A stretch of DNA of 64,000 bases from Cryobacterium sp. N22 (GTDB taxonomy: Bacteria > Actinomycetota > Actinomycetes > Actinomycetales > Microbacteriaceae). Below are positions 17,608 through 26,342 of the stretch, piece after piece. A program made the translations under genes and the position numbers. The notes beneath the pieces are model-generated. The model saw nothing but the letters and a program-made list of their open reading frames with translations, was not told the origin of the DNA and searched no databases. The first letter of the stretch is position 1; the number at the start of each line of letters is the position of its first letter. The stretch is from NCBI RefSeq assembly GCF_002929555.1, contig NZ_PJJP01000028.1, positions 1-64,000 on the forward strand, written 5' to 3'.

Positions 17608-18564
17608 ATGACTCGCTCGTCCACCTCGCTCGGCCTGGTCATCGCCCTCGTTGCCGCGGCCACCTTCGGCCTGTCCGGAGCCCTCGCCAAGCCGCTGCTC
17701 GAGAGCGGCTGGAGTCCGGCCGGGGCCGTGACCGTGCGGGTGCTCATCGGCGGCATCGTGCTCGCTCCCGTGGCCGTCATCGCGCTGCACGGCCGATGGG
17801 CGACACTCTGGCGTGCTCGCTGGCGGGTGCTCGCGATGGCGGTCATCGGCGTCGCCGGCACTCAACTCGCCTATTTCGGCGCGATCGAGCGCATCCCGGT
17901 GGGCACCGCGGTGCTCATCGAGTACATGGCCCCGCTGTTGCTCGTCGGCTGGGCCTGGGCGCGCGGCCGGCGGATGCCCAAACGGGTCGTGCTCGTCGGC
18001 TCGGTGGTGGCGCTGGCCGGCCTGATCCTCGTGGTGAACCCGGGTGGGTCGGCACGGCTGGACGTTCTCGGCCTCACCCTGGCGTTGACCGCCATGGTGG
18101 GCTGCGCCATCTACTACCTCGTGGCGGCGCAGCCCAGCGAGGGGCTGCCGGCCGTGGCGCTGGCCGGCTTCGGTCTGCTGCTCGGCGGTGTGCTGCTGGG
18201 GGCGGTGGGGCTGAGCGGCCTGGTGCCCTTCACCACCTCCACCACGGACGTGGAGATGTTCGGCGGCACGGTGCCCTGGTGGCTGCCGCTCGTCATCATC
18301 GGCGTGGTGGCCACGGCCATCGCCTACTCCACGAGCATCGCCGCCAGCGAGCTGCTCGGCTCCAGGCTCGCCTCGTTCGTGGGCCTGCTCGAGGTCGTGG
18401 CCGCCACCTTCTACGCCTGGCTGTTGTTGGGCGAACAACTCACCGTCCCGCAGCTGATCGGCGGTCTCCTGATCCTGATCGGCATCGCCTTCGTGCGCTC
18501 TGAGAAGACGGATGCCGCCCTCGAGCCGGCGTCCATGGCTGACCTGGACGCCGGCCGGAGCTAG
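17608..18564 (+). CDS. EamA/DMT-family transporter
   Basis: 318 residues with ten hydrophobic helices in two EamA repeats ('LVIALVAAATFGLSGALAKP' opens the first and 'LTLALTAMVGCAIYYLVAAQ' the second). DMT proteins export amino acids, nucleosides or drugs; the substrate is unknown. It starts 'ATGACTCGCTCG' at 17608 and overlaps the convergent MFS gene by four bases at the 3' end. The divergent CGNR gene is the most likely regulator. Confidence 0.88.
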   Translation: MTRSSTSLGLVIALVAAATFGLSGALAKPLLESGWSPAGAVTVRVLIGGIVLAPVAVIALHGRWATLWRARWRVLAMAVIGVAGTQLAYFGAIERIPVGTAVLIEYMAPLLLVGWAWARGRRMPKRVVLVGSVVALAGLILVVNPGGSARLDVLGLTLALTAMVGCAIYYLVAAQPSEGLPAVALAGFGLLLGGVLLGAVGLSGLVPFTTSTTDVEMFGGTVPWWLPLVIIGVVATAIAYSTSIAASELLGSRLASFVGLLEVVAATFYAWLLLGEQLTVPQLIGGLLILIGIAFVRSEKTDAALEPASMADLDAGRS

Positions 18565-20075
18565 TGGGCGACGACCGGCTCGGCGTCGGCGGCGAGGTGG
18601 GCGTTCGACAGGGACAGGCCGTGGCCCATCCTGCGGAAGAGCAGCGCCGCGATGATGCCGCCGACGGCGAAGAAGCCGGCACCCCACCAGTACGCGGTGG
18701 CGTAGCTGGTCACCGCGGCCTGCGCGGCCACCTCGGCCGTCGCGGGCAGGTGTGACGCCACGTAGTCGGCCGCAGCGGTGGCGGCCAGGGTGTTCAGCAG
18801 GGCCGTGCCGATCGAGCCGCCGACCTGCTGGCTGGTGTTCACCATCGCCGACGCGACGCCGGCGAACTGGCGGTCGACGCCGAGGGTGGCGGTCTGCATC
18901 GAGGCGGGCATGATCGACCCCATTGCGAAGCCGAGGATCATCAGCGGCGGCAGGACGTTGGCCGCGTAGGTGCTGTCCAGGTCGAGATTGGTGAGCAGGA
19001 CCATGCCGAGCGCGCCCAGGGCCATGCCGAACGGCACCATGACCTTGGGGCCGAACCGCGGCACGAAGATGTTCGTCGACAGCTGCGCGGCGAGCACGAG
19101 CATCGCAATCATCGGCAGGAACGAGAAACCGGTCTGCATGGGCGTGAACCCGAGCGACGTCTGCAGGTAGTAGGTGACGAACAGGAAGATGCCGAACATT
19201 CCCGCACCGGCGATCATCACCGAGAGATAGGCGGCGCCACGGTTGCGGTCGAGCACGATCGGCAGCGGTAGCAGCGGATGCGCCGCCTTCCGCTGCCAGA
19301 GCACGAACGCGACGAGCAACACCACGGCGCCCGCGAGCATGCCCCAGGTGAGCGGCGAGTCCCAGCCATCCGTCTCGGCGTTGGAGAAGCCGAAGACCAG
19401 GCCGAACAGCGCGGCCGACACCAGGATCGTGCCGGGAATATCGAGCTTCGGGCGCGGACCGGTGCGCTGCAGGTGGTCGACGAAGATCGCGGCGCCGATC
19501 ACCCCGACAATGGCGATGACCACGTTGATGTAGAGGTTCCAGCGCCAGTCGAAGTACTCGGTGAGGAAGCCGCCGAGCAGCAGGCCAACGGCGCCGCCGG
19601 CACCGGCGATCGCGCCGAAGACGCCGAAGGCCCTGGCCCGTTCCTTGGGGATGGTGAAGGTCGTGGTGAGCACGGCCAGGGCCGTCGGGGCCAACAGCGC
19701 GCCGAACGCGCCCTGCAGGGCCCGGGCGGCGACCAGCCAGCCGAAGGTGCCGGCCGCGCCGCCGAGCGCGGAGGCGACGGCGAACCCGATCAGGCCGATG
19801 ATGAAGGTGCGCTTGCGCCCGAGCAGGTCGGAGAGTCGCCCGCCGAGCAGAAGCAGGCTGGCGAAGGCGAGGGAATAGGCGGTGACGATCCACTGGCGGT
19901 CGCCGTTGGAGAAGCCGAGGTCGGCCTGGGCGGAGGGGAGAGCGATGTTCACGACCGTGGAGTCGAGCACGACCATGAGCTGGGCAAGGGCGACCACACT
20001 GAGGGTCCACCACCGGCGGGAATGGGGCACGGAGGAACTCGTCGTGGATGACGAAGCTGGGATCGTTTCAGGCAT
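18561..20075 (-). CDS. MFS multidrug exporter, DHA2-type (EmrB-like)
   Basis: 504 residues, about 14 membrane helices. 'VALAQLMVVLDSTVVNIALP' is the TM1 motif D1, and 'GGRLSDLLGRKRTFIIGL' is motif A. 'RALQGAFGALLAPTALAVL' is the TM4 motif B, containing the conserved Arg used in proton coupling. It probably pumps hydrophobic drugs out of the cell. It is divergent from a TetR gene at 20195-20875 with a 26-bp imperfect palindrome in the gap. Confidence 0.92.
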   Translation of the reverse strand: MPETIPASSSTTSSSVPHSRRWWTLSVVALAQLMVVLDSTVVNIALPSAQADLGFSNGDRQWIVTAYSLAFASLLLLGGRLSDLLGRKRTFIIGLIGFAVASALGGAAGTFGWLVAARALQGAFGALLAPTALAVLTTTFTIPKERARAFGVFGAIAGAGGAVGLLLGGFLTEYFDWRWNLYINVVIAIVGVIGAAIFVDHLQRTGPRPKLDIPGTILVSAALFGLVFGFSNAETDGWDSPLTWGMLAGAVVLLVAFVLWQRKAAHPLLPLPIVLDRNRGAAYLSVMIAGAGMFGIFLFVTYYLQTSLGFTPMQTGFSFLPMIAMLVLAAQLSTNIFVPRFGPKVMVPFGMALGALGMVLLTNLDLDSTYAANVLPPLMILGFAMGSIMPASMQTATLGVDRQFAGVASAMVNTSQQVGGSIGTALLNTLAATAAADYVASHLPATAEVAAQAAVTSYATAYWWGAGFFAVGGIIAALLFRRMGHGLSLSNAHLAADAEPVVAH

Positions 20076-20094
20076 AAACGCGACTCTATACGAT

Positions 20095-20120
20095 ACTGTG
20101 GAGTTCCGGATCTTAACAGT
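20095..20120. promoter_or_regulatory. Palindromic operator candidate between MFS and TetR genes
   Basis: This is an imperfect 26-bp palindrome: ACTGT/ACAGT outer arms and a TCCGGA centre, with 20 of 26 positions symmetric. It lies 20 bp before the MFS start and 75 bp before the tetR start. This is the position expected for a TetR site controlling the pump. Confidence 0.55.
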
Positions 20121-20194
20121 TCCTGAATTTACGCCCCGGTAACATGTGGAGGCATACAGGATTGATCCGCAACGCGGAAATGGAGGTCAACGTC

Positions 20195-20875
20195 GTGGCG
20201 CAGCTCGAACCCGTCGCGGTGGCCGGCAACCCCGCGGCCGAGACCAAACTGGGCCGCAAGCGTGACCACACCCGTGACCCGGAGATCCTGGCCGCGGCGC
20301 TCGCGGTGCTCGCCGAGACCGGCTTCGACGGCATGACCATCGACATGGTCGCCACCCGGGCCAAGGCCGGCAAGGCCACGCTCTACCGGCGCTGGCCGTC
20401 GAAGAACGAACTCGTCATCGACGCCGTCGCCTGCATGAAGCAGGGCGACCTGGATCCGGACCGTCTGCCCGACACCGGAACCCTGCGCGGAGACCTCGTG
20501 GCGATGATCAAGCCACGCTCCATCGAAGACGCCGAGAAGAAGATGCAGATCATGGCCGGGCTGATGTCGATGCTCTCGGCCACGCCCGAGATGGCCGACG
20601 CGGCCAACAACGCGATCGTCAAGCCGCGGGCCGCGGCCAACCGGTTCCTCATGCAGCGGGCCGTCGACCGCGGCGAGATCTCACCCACCTGCGACATCGA
20701 CACCCTCTGCCTGGTGACCCCGTCGATGGCCGCCTACCGCACGCTCATCGAACGTAAGCCCGTTGACCGGGACTTCCTCATCACGCTCATCGACGGTGTG
20801 CTGCTGCCGGCGCTCGGCCTGCGCGGCGATACTGACCCGGCGCGGCGCGGTAAGGTTGCGCCACCGGCCTCGTAG
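20195..20875 (+). CDS. TetR-family transcriptional regulator
   Basis: 226 residues. The HTH ('MTIDMVATRAKAGKATLYRRW') is at about residues 45-66 and the rest is helical ligand-binding domain. GTG 20195 is chosen because GGAGG lies eight bases upstream; an ATG at 20144 or 20180 in the same frame would give a longer tail. It is divergent from the MFS exporter and presumably represses it. It has no sequence likeness to the TetR at 3042 beyond the HTH. Confidence 0.88.
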   Translation: MAQLEPVAVAGNPAAETKLGRKRDHTRDPEILAAALAVLAETGFDGMTIDMVATRAKAGKATLYRRWPSKNELVIDAVACMKQGDLDPDRLPDTGTLRGDLVAMIKPRSIEDAEKKMQIMAGLMSMLSATPEMADAANNAIVKPRAAANRFLMQRAVDRGEISPTCDIDTLCLVTPSMAAYRTLIERKPVDRDFLITLIDGVLLPALGLRGDTDPARRGKVAPPAS

Positions 20876-20910
20876 CCGGCGGAGTTCCATCTCGACGAAG
20901 AGAGCGTGTC

Positions 20911-21096
20911 ATGTCCGGCAAGTATGAATTGACTGCAGACCGATCCGGTGGCTATGTCTTCAAGCTCAAGACCCACAGCGGTGAAGTGCTGATGACCTCC
21001 GAGAGCTACCAGACCAAGGCAGCCGCGCTCAAGGGCATCGAAGTCGTCAAGGCAGATGCCAAGGGCCGCGTCGTCGATCTCACCGAACCCAAGTAG
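20911..21096 (+). CDS. YegP-family (DUF1508) small protein
   Basis: 61 residues forming one DUF1508 unit: 'KYELTADRSGGYVFKLKTHSGEV' (split: KYELTADRSGG, YVFKLKTHSGEV) followed by 'SESYQTKAAALKGIEVVK'. Members are small alpha/beta proteins of unknown role; most have one or two such units and this has one. An AGAGAG site precedes the ATG. Confidence 0.85.
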   Translation: MSGKYELTADRSGGYVFKLKTHSGEVLMTSESYQTKAAALKGIEVVKADAKGRVVDLTEPK

Positions 21097-21101
21097 CAGC
21101 C

Positions 21102-21986
21102 TTACAGGTCTGCGTCGGCCGCGGCGAACGTGTCGCAGGCCTCCGCCCCGTTCGTGTAGCCCGTCTGGAACCACCTCTGGCGCATCTCGCTGGAGCCGTG
21201 GGTCCAGGACTCCGGGTTCACCTGGCCCTGGGTCTTCTCCTGAATGCGGTCGTCGCCGATGGCGGACGCCGCGTTGAGCGCATCCGCGATCTGGGCGTCG
21301 GTGATCGGGTCCAGCAGGGGCGTGCCGTCGGCATCCGTGGTCTCGGCCGCTGAGCCGAGCCAGGCGCCCGCGAAGCAGTCGGCCTGCACCTCGACGCGTA
21401 CGGCGTCGGAGGTGGGACCGGTCTGCGAGGTGTCTGCGGTGGCGAACGTGCCGGCCAGGTTCTGGATGTGGTGGCCCCACTCGTGTCCCACCACGTATAG
21501 CTGGGAAAGCGGGCCTGCCGTGGCGTCGAACTGGGTGCGCAGCGTGTCGTAGAACGCGGTGTCCAGGTAGATCAGCTGGTCGGCCGGGCAGTAGAACGGT
21601 CCCACCGCGCTGGTGGCCGCGCCGCAGCCGGTGTCGACCCCATCGACGAACAGTTGGATGTTGGGTGTGACATAGGGGATGCCCAGGGCCGGCGCCTGCT
21701 CGACCCAGTAGTCCTCCAGCGAGTCGCGGGTGAGGCCCACCCGGCACTCCACGTCGTCGTCGGCGTCCGCACCGGTGTAGCAGCCGGTGAGGGCGGTGGT
21801 TTCGCCCTCGCCAGTGCCCCCGGCCGTGCCGCCGCCGAGTAGGCCGGACAGGTCGACGCCGAGCAGCTGGGAGAGCAGCACGATGGCCACGAGGCCCAGG
21901 CCTCCGCCACCGACGGCGAGGCCGGTGCGGCGGCCGGATTTGCGCACTCCTTTGCCGGAGTACTTGGCGTCGTCGTTGAAAGTCAT
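21102..21986 (-). CDS. Neutral zinc metallopeptidase (YpfJ-like)
   Basis: 294 residues. One membrane helix near the N-terminus ('GLAVGGGGLGLVAIVLLSQL') is followed by a Gly/Thr-rich linker and a zinc peptidase-like domain with 'VGHEWGHHIQ'. His168, Glu169 and His172 form the HExxH zincin motif. Downstream 'EVQADCFAGAWLG' supplies the likely third ligand Glu, as in this family. It is probably anchored with its catalytic domain outside the cell. The substrate is unknown. Confidence 0.88.
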   Translation of the reverse strand: MTFNDDAKYSGKGVRKSGRRTGLAVGGGGLGLVAIVLLSQLLGVDLSGLLGGGTAGGTGEGETTALTGCYTGADADDDVECRVGLTRDSLEDYWVEQAPALGIPYVTPNIQLFVDGVDTGCGAATSAVGPFYCPADQLIYLDTAFYDTLRTQFDATAGPLSQLYVVGHEWGHHIQNLAGTFATADTSQTGPTSDAVRVEVQADCFAGAWLGSAAETTDADGTPLLDPITDAQIADALNAASAIGDDRIQEKTQGQVNPESWTHGSSEMRQRWFQTGYTNGAEACDTFAAADADL

Positions 21987-22042
21987 TCCTCGACAATAAA
22001 TGATTGCCGGCGGCCGCCGCGCCCGCCTGCCACACTACGGTC

Positions 22043-22702
22043 ATGAGAATCTCAGGGCTCCTCGTGCTGGCCGGCGTCACAGCCAGCATCCTCGCCCTCG
22101 GCGGATGCGCCGGCAGTGACGCACCGGGAGCCGGCCCCGCGGCTTCCCCTGGACAGTTTCCCCGCCCCGCCGCCGCCGGCGAGGTGCTCGCGCAGGCCAC
22201 GGTGTTGCAGAGGGACGGTGAGGAGCCCCAGCTCTGCTTGGGCGCGGTCGCCCAGTCGCTCCCGCCCCAGTGCGGCGGTCCGCCCATCCTCGGCTGGGAC
22301 TGGGCGACGGTTGACCAGTCCGAGACGCAATCCGGCGTCACCTGGGGCAGCTACGCCATAACCGGGACCTGGGACGCCGCCGCGTTCACCGTTACCCAGC
22401 CGCCCATCCCGCTGTCGCTCTACGACCCACTCGCCCAGATCGACCCCCGGCTCGACGAGGCCAACCCGGGCCCGAGCACCGAGAGCACCCTGCTGCGTCT
22501 ACAGGACGAGCTGAACGCCGCCGAATACAGCCCGGCCACAGCCTCGGACTGGTCCGCGATGCCGATCCTCTCCAATTGGACCCAAAACGGTTATCTCTGG
22601 GTCTCGGTCATCTACGACGACGGTTCGATCCAGCGGTTCTTCGACGACCAGTGGGGTGCGGGCGTGATCGCCGTACAGTCCGCCCTGAAAGACGCCGATT
22701 GA
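22043..22702 (+). CDS. Lipoprotein of unknown function
   Basis: 219 residues. The N-terminal signal sequence ends at 'LALGGC', a lipobox, so the mature protein is tethered outside the membrane. The body contains 'LCLGAVAQSLPPQCGGPPILGWDW' (LCLGAVAQ..CGGPPILGWDW), a cysteine-containing pattern found in many actinobacterial lipoproteins of unknown role. ATG 22043 is preferred over the 22004 frame start because the signal peptide begins there. The next gene starts 27 bases after the stop. Confidence 0.75.
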   Translation: MRISGLLVLAGVTASILALGGCAGSDAPGAGPAASPGQFPRPAAAGEVLAQATVLQRDGEEPQLCLGAVAQSLPPQCGGPPILGWDWATVDQSETQSGVTWGSYAITGTWDAAAFTVTQPPIPLSLYDPLAQIDPRLDEANPGPSTESTLLRLQDELNAAEYSPATASDWSAMPILSNWTQNGYLWVSVIYDDGSIQRFFDDQWGAGVIAVQSALKDAD

Positions 22703-22729
22703 TCATCCGGCCGCCGTAGGATCGGTGTC

Positions 22730-23395
22730 ATGGCCCTCCTCCACAAAGCTGACATCACTCCGTCGAAGATCGACTTGCTCAGCAGCTGGGCGCCCGCCCA
22801 GCCCTGGTTCGTCGGCGAGGCCGGCGTGAGCGTGACGAACCTCGCCGCCTACAGGTTCGACGACCCGGAGGGACAGGTCGGCATCGAGACCATCCTCATC
22901 ACGGCCGGCGACGGTCCGGTGTTGCAGGTGCCCGTCACCTACCGGGATGCCCCGCTCGCCGGCGCTGAGACCTCACTCATCACCACCATGCAGCACTCGG
23001 TGTTGGGGGAGCGGTGGGTCTACGACGCCACCGGCGACCCGGCCTACCTCGCGGCCGTCGCGAACGCCGCGCTCACCGGAGGCCACCAGGCCGAGCTGAA
23101 CATCGAGGTCGACGGGCAGCTGGTGGTGCGTGAGCCCACCGCCATGGTCGCCGGCAGCGGCACGCCCGGCGGTACCGTCGTGACACCGCCCACGGTCGCC
23201 GAGATCAACATCCGCCAGGAACCGGGCGCAACCGTCGTGACAGCGGGATCGCTGCGGATCGTCGTGGCGCGAGTGCTCGGCGACGACGACGTGCTGGCGA
23301 ACCAGGCACCGGACTCGGCCCACGAGGTGCTCGCCGGAACCTGGTCCGACCAGCCCACCCTGCGCGCCCTGGTCCTCGTCGCGATCTCGGCGTAA
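22730..23395 (+). CDS. CG0192-type / maltokinase N-cap-like protein
   Basis: 221 residues, soluble. 'PSKIDLLSSWAPAQPWF' and 'VPVTYRDAPLAGAE' match the Mak N-terminal cap domain that precedes the kinase lobe of actinobacterial maltokinases. 'RWVYDATGDPAYLAAVANA' is likewise typical of the stand-alone CG0192-like proteins. Here no kinase domain follows in frame. It probably binds a partner or small ligand; function unproven. A different phosphotransferase gene (24292) lies 0.9 kb downstream. Confidence 0.7.
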   Translation: MALLHKADITPSKIDLLSSWAPAQPWFVGEAGVSVTNLAAYRFDDPEGQVGIETILITAGDGPVLQVPVTYRDAPLAGAETSLITTMQHSVLGERWVYDATGDPAYLAAVANAALTGGHQAELNIEVDGQLVVREPTAMVAGSGTPGGTVVTPPTVAEINIRQEPGATVVTAGSLRIVVARVLGDDDVLANQAPDSAHEVLAGTWSDQPTLRALVLVAISA

Positions 23396-23435
23396 CACGG
23401 CGGCGCCCCGCCCAGCGCGGCGGTAGCGTGCAGGT

Positions 23436-24125
23436 ATGCCGCCGGATACCGCACCCCGCCTGGTCGCCGTCCCCGCGGGCAGCGTGACCATGACGGATGC
23501 GCGAACCCGCCGCAGCCGGAGCGCCGATGTCGCTGCGTTCGAGATCGCGGCGTATCCGCTGACCCAGGAGGAGTACGCCCAGGTCACCGGTCTCTGGCCT
23601 GCCTCGACCCCGGGCGCACGGCTGCCCGTCGAGGGCGTGTCGTGGTGGGACGCGATCCGCTTCTGCAACGCCATCTCGGAGCGGGCCGGCCTCACCCCGG
23701 TGTATCGGCTGGGCGCCGACGAAACCATCGCCTGGGACGTCTCAGCGGCGGGCTACCGGCTGCCGACCGAAGCCGAATGGGAGCACGCGTGCCGCGCCGG
23801 AACGACCGGGCCCCGCTATGGGGACCTCGACGACATTGCCTGGTACCGCGGCAACTCGGCTGAACGCCCGCACGATGTCGCCGGTAAACAGCCGAACTCC
23901 TGGGGCCTGTACGACTCGTTGGGCAGTGTCTGGGAGTGGTGCTGGGACTTCGCGGACCCCGAGCGCTACGGCACCTATCGCGTGCTGCGGGGCGGGGGAT
24001 GGTTCGACCAGCACTGGAGCTGCCGTGCGTCCGTGCGGCGGGGCAGCTACCCCGGCCTGCGGATCGACGACGTCGGCTTCCGCGTTGCGCGAAACTTCCT
24101 CCCACAGCACGGCACACTGGAGTGA
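23436..24125 (+). CDS. Formylglycine-generating-enzyme-like (SUMF1/FGE) domain protein
   Basis: 229 residues, an FGE-sulfatase C-type-lectin-like fold. Typical pieces are 'YPLTQEEYAQVTG', 'PVEGVSWWDAIRFCNAIS', 'YRLPTEAEWEHACRAGT', 'GLYDSLGSVWEWCWDF' and 'GGGWFDQHWSCRASVR'. True FGE oxidises a Cys in sulfatases and needs two catalytic cysteines near the C-terminus. Only 'SWSCRAS'-like and 'EWCWD' cysteines are seen here, so it may be a non-canonical member. No sulfatase gene is nearby. The stop overlaps the start of a zinc-ribbon gene (TGATG). Confidence 0.8.
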   Translation: MPPDTAPRLVAVPAGSVTMTDARTRRSRSADVAAFEIAAYPLTQEEYAQVTGLWPASTPGARLPVEGVSWWDAIRFCNAISERAGLTPVYRLGADETIAWDVSAAGYRLPTEAEWEHACRAGTTGPRYGDLDDIAWYRGNSAERPHDVAGKQPNSWGLYDSLGSVWEWCWDFADPERYGTYRVLRGGGWFDQHWSCRASVRRGSYPGLRIDDVGFRVARNFLPQHGTLE

Positions 24126-24295
24126 TGGACGAGGAATTCGATTTCAGCGAGCCCGGCCCGCTCTGCCCGGCCTGCGGCACCGAAATGACCCAGGATGGTG
24201 TGGACACCGCCGAAGGCCTGGAGTCCTGCCACCGCTGCCCGCGGTGCAAGCTCGTGATCGTGGTGCCCGGGCTGTGGACCGACGAGGCGAAATGA
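24125..24295 (+). CDS. Small zinc-ribbon protein
   Basis: 56 residues with two Cys pairs, 'LCPACGTE' and 'CHRCPRCK', that form a zinc ribbon or rubredoxin-like knuckle. The N-terminus is acidic. The start overlaps the stop of the FGE-like gene by one base and the stop overlaps the start of the kinase gene by four. Translational coupling therefore supports a real gene despite its small size. The function is unknown. Confidence 0.75.
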   Translation: MDEEFDFSEPGPLCPACGTEMTQDGVDTAEGLESCHRCPRCKLVIVVPGLWTDEAK

Positions 24296-25032
24296 GCGAC
24301 GTGACGACGGATGGTCTTCTGCCCGGTGGCAACATGAACGCCGTGGAAAGAGACGGTGCCACGGTGCTCCGCGTGGCCGGCCCGTGGACGCCGACAGTGC
24401 ACCGGTACCTGGACTACCTGGCCATGGCCGGGGTGAGCTGGGCGCCGCAGCCCGTGGCCGTGGAGGGGGAGCGTGAACGGCTCTCGTTCATCGAGGGCGA
24501 TGTGCCGCTGTACCCATTGCCGGATTGGGTGTGGCGGGACAGCGTGCTCAGAGACGGGGCCAGACGGCTTCGGCAGCTCCACGACGCCAGCATCGGCTTC
24601 GCGCTCGATGATGCGGTGTGGCAATCCCGCACGAAGGTGCCCAGCGAAGTCATCTGCCACAACGACTTCGCACCGCACAACCTGGCCTTCGTCGACGGTG
24701 CGATGGTCGGGGCCATCGACTTCGACATGTGTTCGCCTGGCCCGCGCCTGTGGGACATCGCCTACTTCGCCACGCGCGCCGTTCCCCTCACGGCGGACAC
24801 TCCTGCCAACGCCCCGGGCATGGACCAGGCTCGCCGTCGGGTGGCTCTGCTCCTAGCCGCATACGGGTCGGAGGCTACCTTCAGCGACGTCATCCGGCTC
24901 GCGGTCATCCGTTTGTACGACCTCGCCGAGATATCCCGTCAGAAGGCGCAGGAACTCGCCAAGCCGCACCTGAACGACGAGGCCGACATGTACGAGCGGG
25001 ACGCGCGGTTCCTCACCGGCTTGCGAGACTGA
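24292..25032 (+). CDS. Aminoglycoside-phosphotransferase-like kinase
   Basis: 246 residues, APH fold. 'VICHNDFAPHNLAFVDG' carries the catalytic Asp/Asn, and 'GAIDFDMCSPGPRLWDIAYFA' carries the metal-binding Asp. A short N-lobe precedes them. The APH family phosphorylates aminoglycosides, choline, homoserine and other small alcohols, so the substrate is open. It is the third gene of a coupled trio with an FGE-like protein and a zinc ribbon (ATGA overlap). Confidence 0.85.
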   Translation: MSDVTTDGLLPGGNMNAVERDGATVLRVAGPWTPTVHRYLDYLAMAGVSWAPQPVAVEGERERLSFIEGDVPLYPLPDWVWRDSVLRDGARRLRQLHDASIGFALDDAVWQSRTKVPSEVICHNDFAPHNLAFVDGAMVGAIDFDMCSPGPRLWDIAYFATRAVPLTADTPANAPGMDQARRRVALLLAAYGSEATFSDVIRLAVIRLYDLAEISRQKAQELAKPHLNDEADMYERDARFLTGLRD

Positions 25033-25106
25033 CCACCGGCTGTGCGGTTCACCAGCGCTTGTGCAGGAAGTCGCCCGCCGTTCAACCGCAGGGACGACAA
25101 TCAGCC

Positions 25107-25310
25107 ATGCGCGTTCGCACGTCTGACCTCGACCCGCACCCACTACTGCGGCAGGTGGCCTTCGCGTGTGTCGTGACGGCGATGCTGGTATTCGGGGCGG
25201 CACTGGTTGTTTTCGCCACTGGCCTGGAGGTCGCGGTAATCCCCATGATGGCAGCCTTCGGCCTGTTCACTTTCGGCATAGGTGCACTCGCCGCCGCGAA
25301 CAGGCGGTGA
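25107..25310 (+). CDS. Small two-helix membrane protein
   Basis: 67 residues. Two hydrophobic helices ('VAFACVVTAMLVFGAALVVF' and 'VAVIPMMAAFGLFTFGIGAL') follow a charged start 'MRVRTSDLDPHPLLR'. No strong ribosome site is seen, but the hydropathy and codon use support a gene. Function unknown. Confidence 0.55.
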   Translation: MRVRTSDLDPHPLLRQVAFACVVTAMLVFGAALVVFATGLEVAVIPMMAAFGLFTFGIGALAAANRR

Positions 25311-25417
25311 CTCCGGCCCGGTCCGGACCACGCCGTGACGTGCCCTGACAGGGCATCCCACAATCATCCGCACCGCCGTAGCGTCGAAGTGGACACCGAT
25401 GCTGAGGAGCACACACA

Positions 25418-25816
25418 ATGGAAATCCAGCCCAAGCAGAACACCGTCAAGGCACCCGCCGAGTGGTTCACCGGTGACGTGTATTTCGACGTCATCGCCGG
25501 CGCGCGCCCCGAGCCGAGCCGGATGCGGGTCAACACCGTCAGGTTCACACCCGGTGCCCGCACCGCCTGGCACACGCATGCCGTGGGCCAGACCCTGCAC
25601 GTGACCGAGGGCCTGGGCCTGATCCAGTCCCGTGGCGGCGAGATCGTCGAAATCCACCCCGGCCAGACCATCTACACCCCGCCGGGCGAATGGCACTGGC
25701 ACGGCGCCACGCCCACCGACTTCATGGAACACCTCGCCATGTGGGAGGCCATCGCGGACGGCCCCGAAACCACCTGGGGCGAGCACGTCACCGACGAGGA
25801 ATACACCCGCCGCTAA
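25418..25816 (+). CDS. Single-domain cupin protein
   Basis: 132 residues, one cupin barrel. Metal-ligand histidines are seen in 'AWHTHAVGQTLHVTEG' and 'YTPPGEWHWHGAT'. The sequence style ('MRVNTVRFTPGARTAWHTHA') is that of the YhhW/carboxymuconolactone-associated cupins often annotated as (R)-mandelonitrile lyase-like. The gene is preceded by GAGGAG and ends 22 bp before the convergent thioredoxin stop. A 6+6-bp hairpin (25807-25823) lies over the stop codon. The reaction is unknown. Confidence 0.8.
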   Translation: MEIQPKQNTVKAPAEWFTGDVYFDVIAGARPEPSRMRVNTVRFTPGARTAWHTHAVGQTLHVTEGLGLIQSRGGEIVEIHPGQTIYTPPGEWHWHGATPTDFMEHLAMWEAIADGPETTWGEHVTDEEYTRR

Positions 25817-25838
25817 CCGGCGGTGACGACGGCTCCGG

Positions 25839-26225
25839 TCAGGCCTCGGAGCCCTGCACAGCGGCCGCCTTCTGCTCTGCCACCTGGCGGTGCACATCGG
25901 CCATGTCCAGGGCCTTCACCGCGGTGACGACCTGCTCGAGGGCCGCCGGCGGCAGCGCCCCGGGCTGGGAGAACACCAGCACGCCCTCACGGAAGGCCAT
26001 CAGCGTGGGGATCGACTGGATGCCGGCGGCCGCGGAGAGCTGCTGCTCGGCTTCGGTGTCGACCTTGGCGAACACCACATCCGGGTGCTTCTCCGATGCC
26101 GCCGCATAGGTCGGCGCGAACTGCTTGCACGGGCCGCACCAGTCGGCCCAGAAGTCCACCAGAACAACGTCGTTGGCCGCCAGGGTGTCGGCGAAAGTGG
26201 TGTCGGTCACGTCGATGGTGCTCAT
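25839..26225 (-). CDS. trxA: Thioredoxin
   Basis: 128 residues. 'VDFWADWCGPCKQFAPTY' holds the redox pair Cys30/Cys33 in the canonical WCGPC motif, and the cis-Pro is in 'QSIPTLMAF'. Length is slightly over E. coli thioredoxin because of a C-terminal tail ('MADVHRQVAEQKAAAVQG'). It reduces disulfides in the cytosol using thioredoxin reductase, which is not in this window. The start MSTIDVTD at 26225 has AAGGAGACC in front. Confidence 0.92.
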   Translation of the reverse strand: MSTIDVTDTTFADTLAANDVVLVDFWADWCGPCKQFAPTYAAASEKHPDVVFAKVDTEAEQQLSAAAGIQSIPTLMAFREGVLVFSQPGALPPAALEQVVTAVKALDMADVHRQVAEQKAAAVQGSEA

Positions 26226-26342
26226 AGGGTCTCCTTGCCGAAGCTGTCGAGGATCTGGGCGCGCCGGTTTCGGCGCTTCCGGTAACAACTGTCGTCAGGT
26301 CCCGGGTATTCCACGGGCGACCGGCGCCGGCGGGTACAACAA

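Noticed and set aside
17557-20013. 818-codon open frame on the minus strand
   Set aside because: It spans the EamA gene antisense and a shifted frame of the MFS gene; the Arg/His/Gly/Pro composition is typical of a shadow frame in high-GC DNA.
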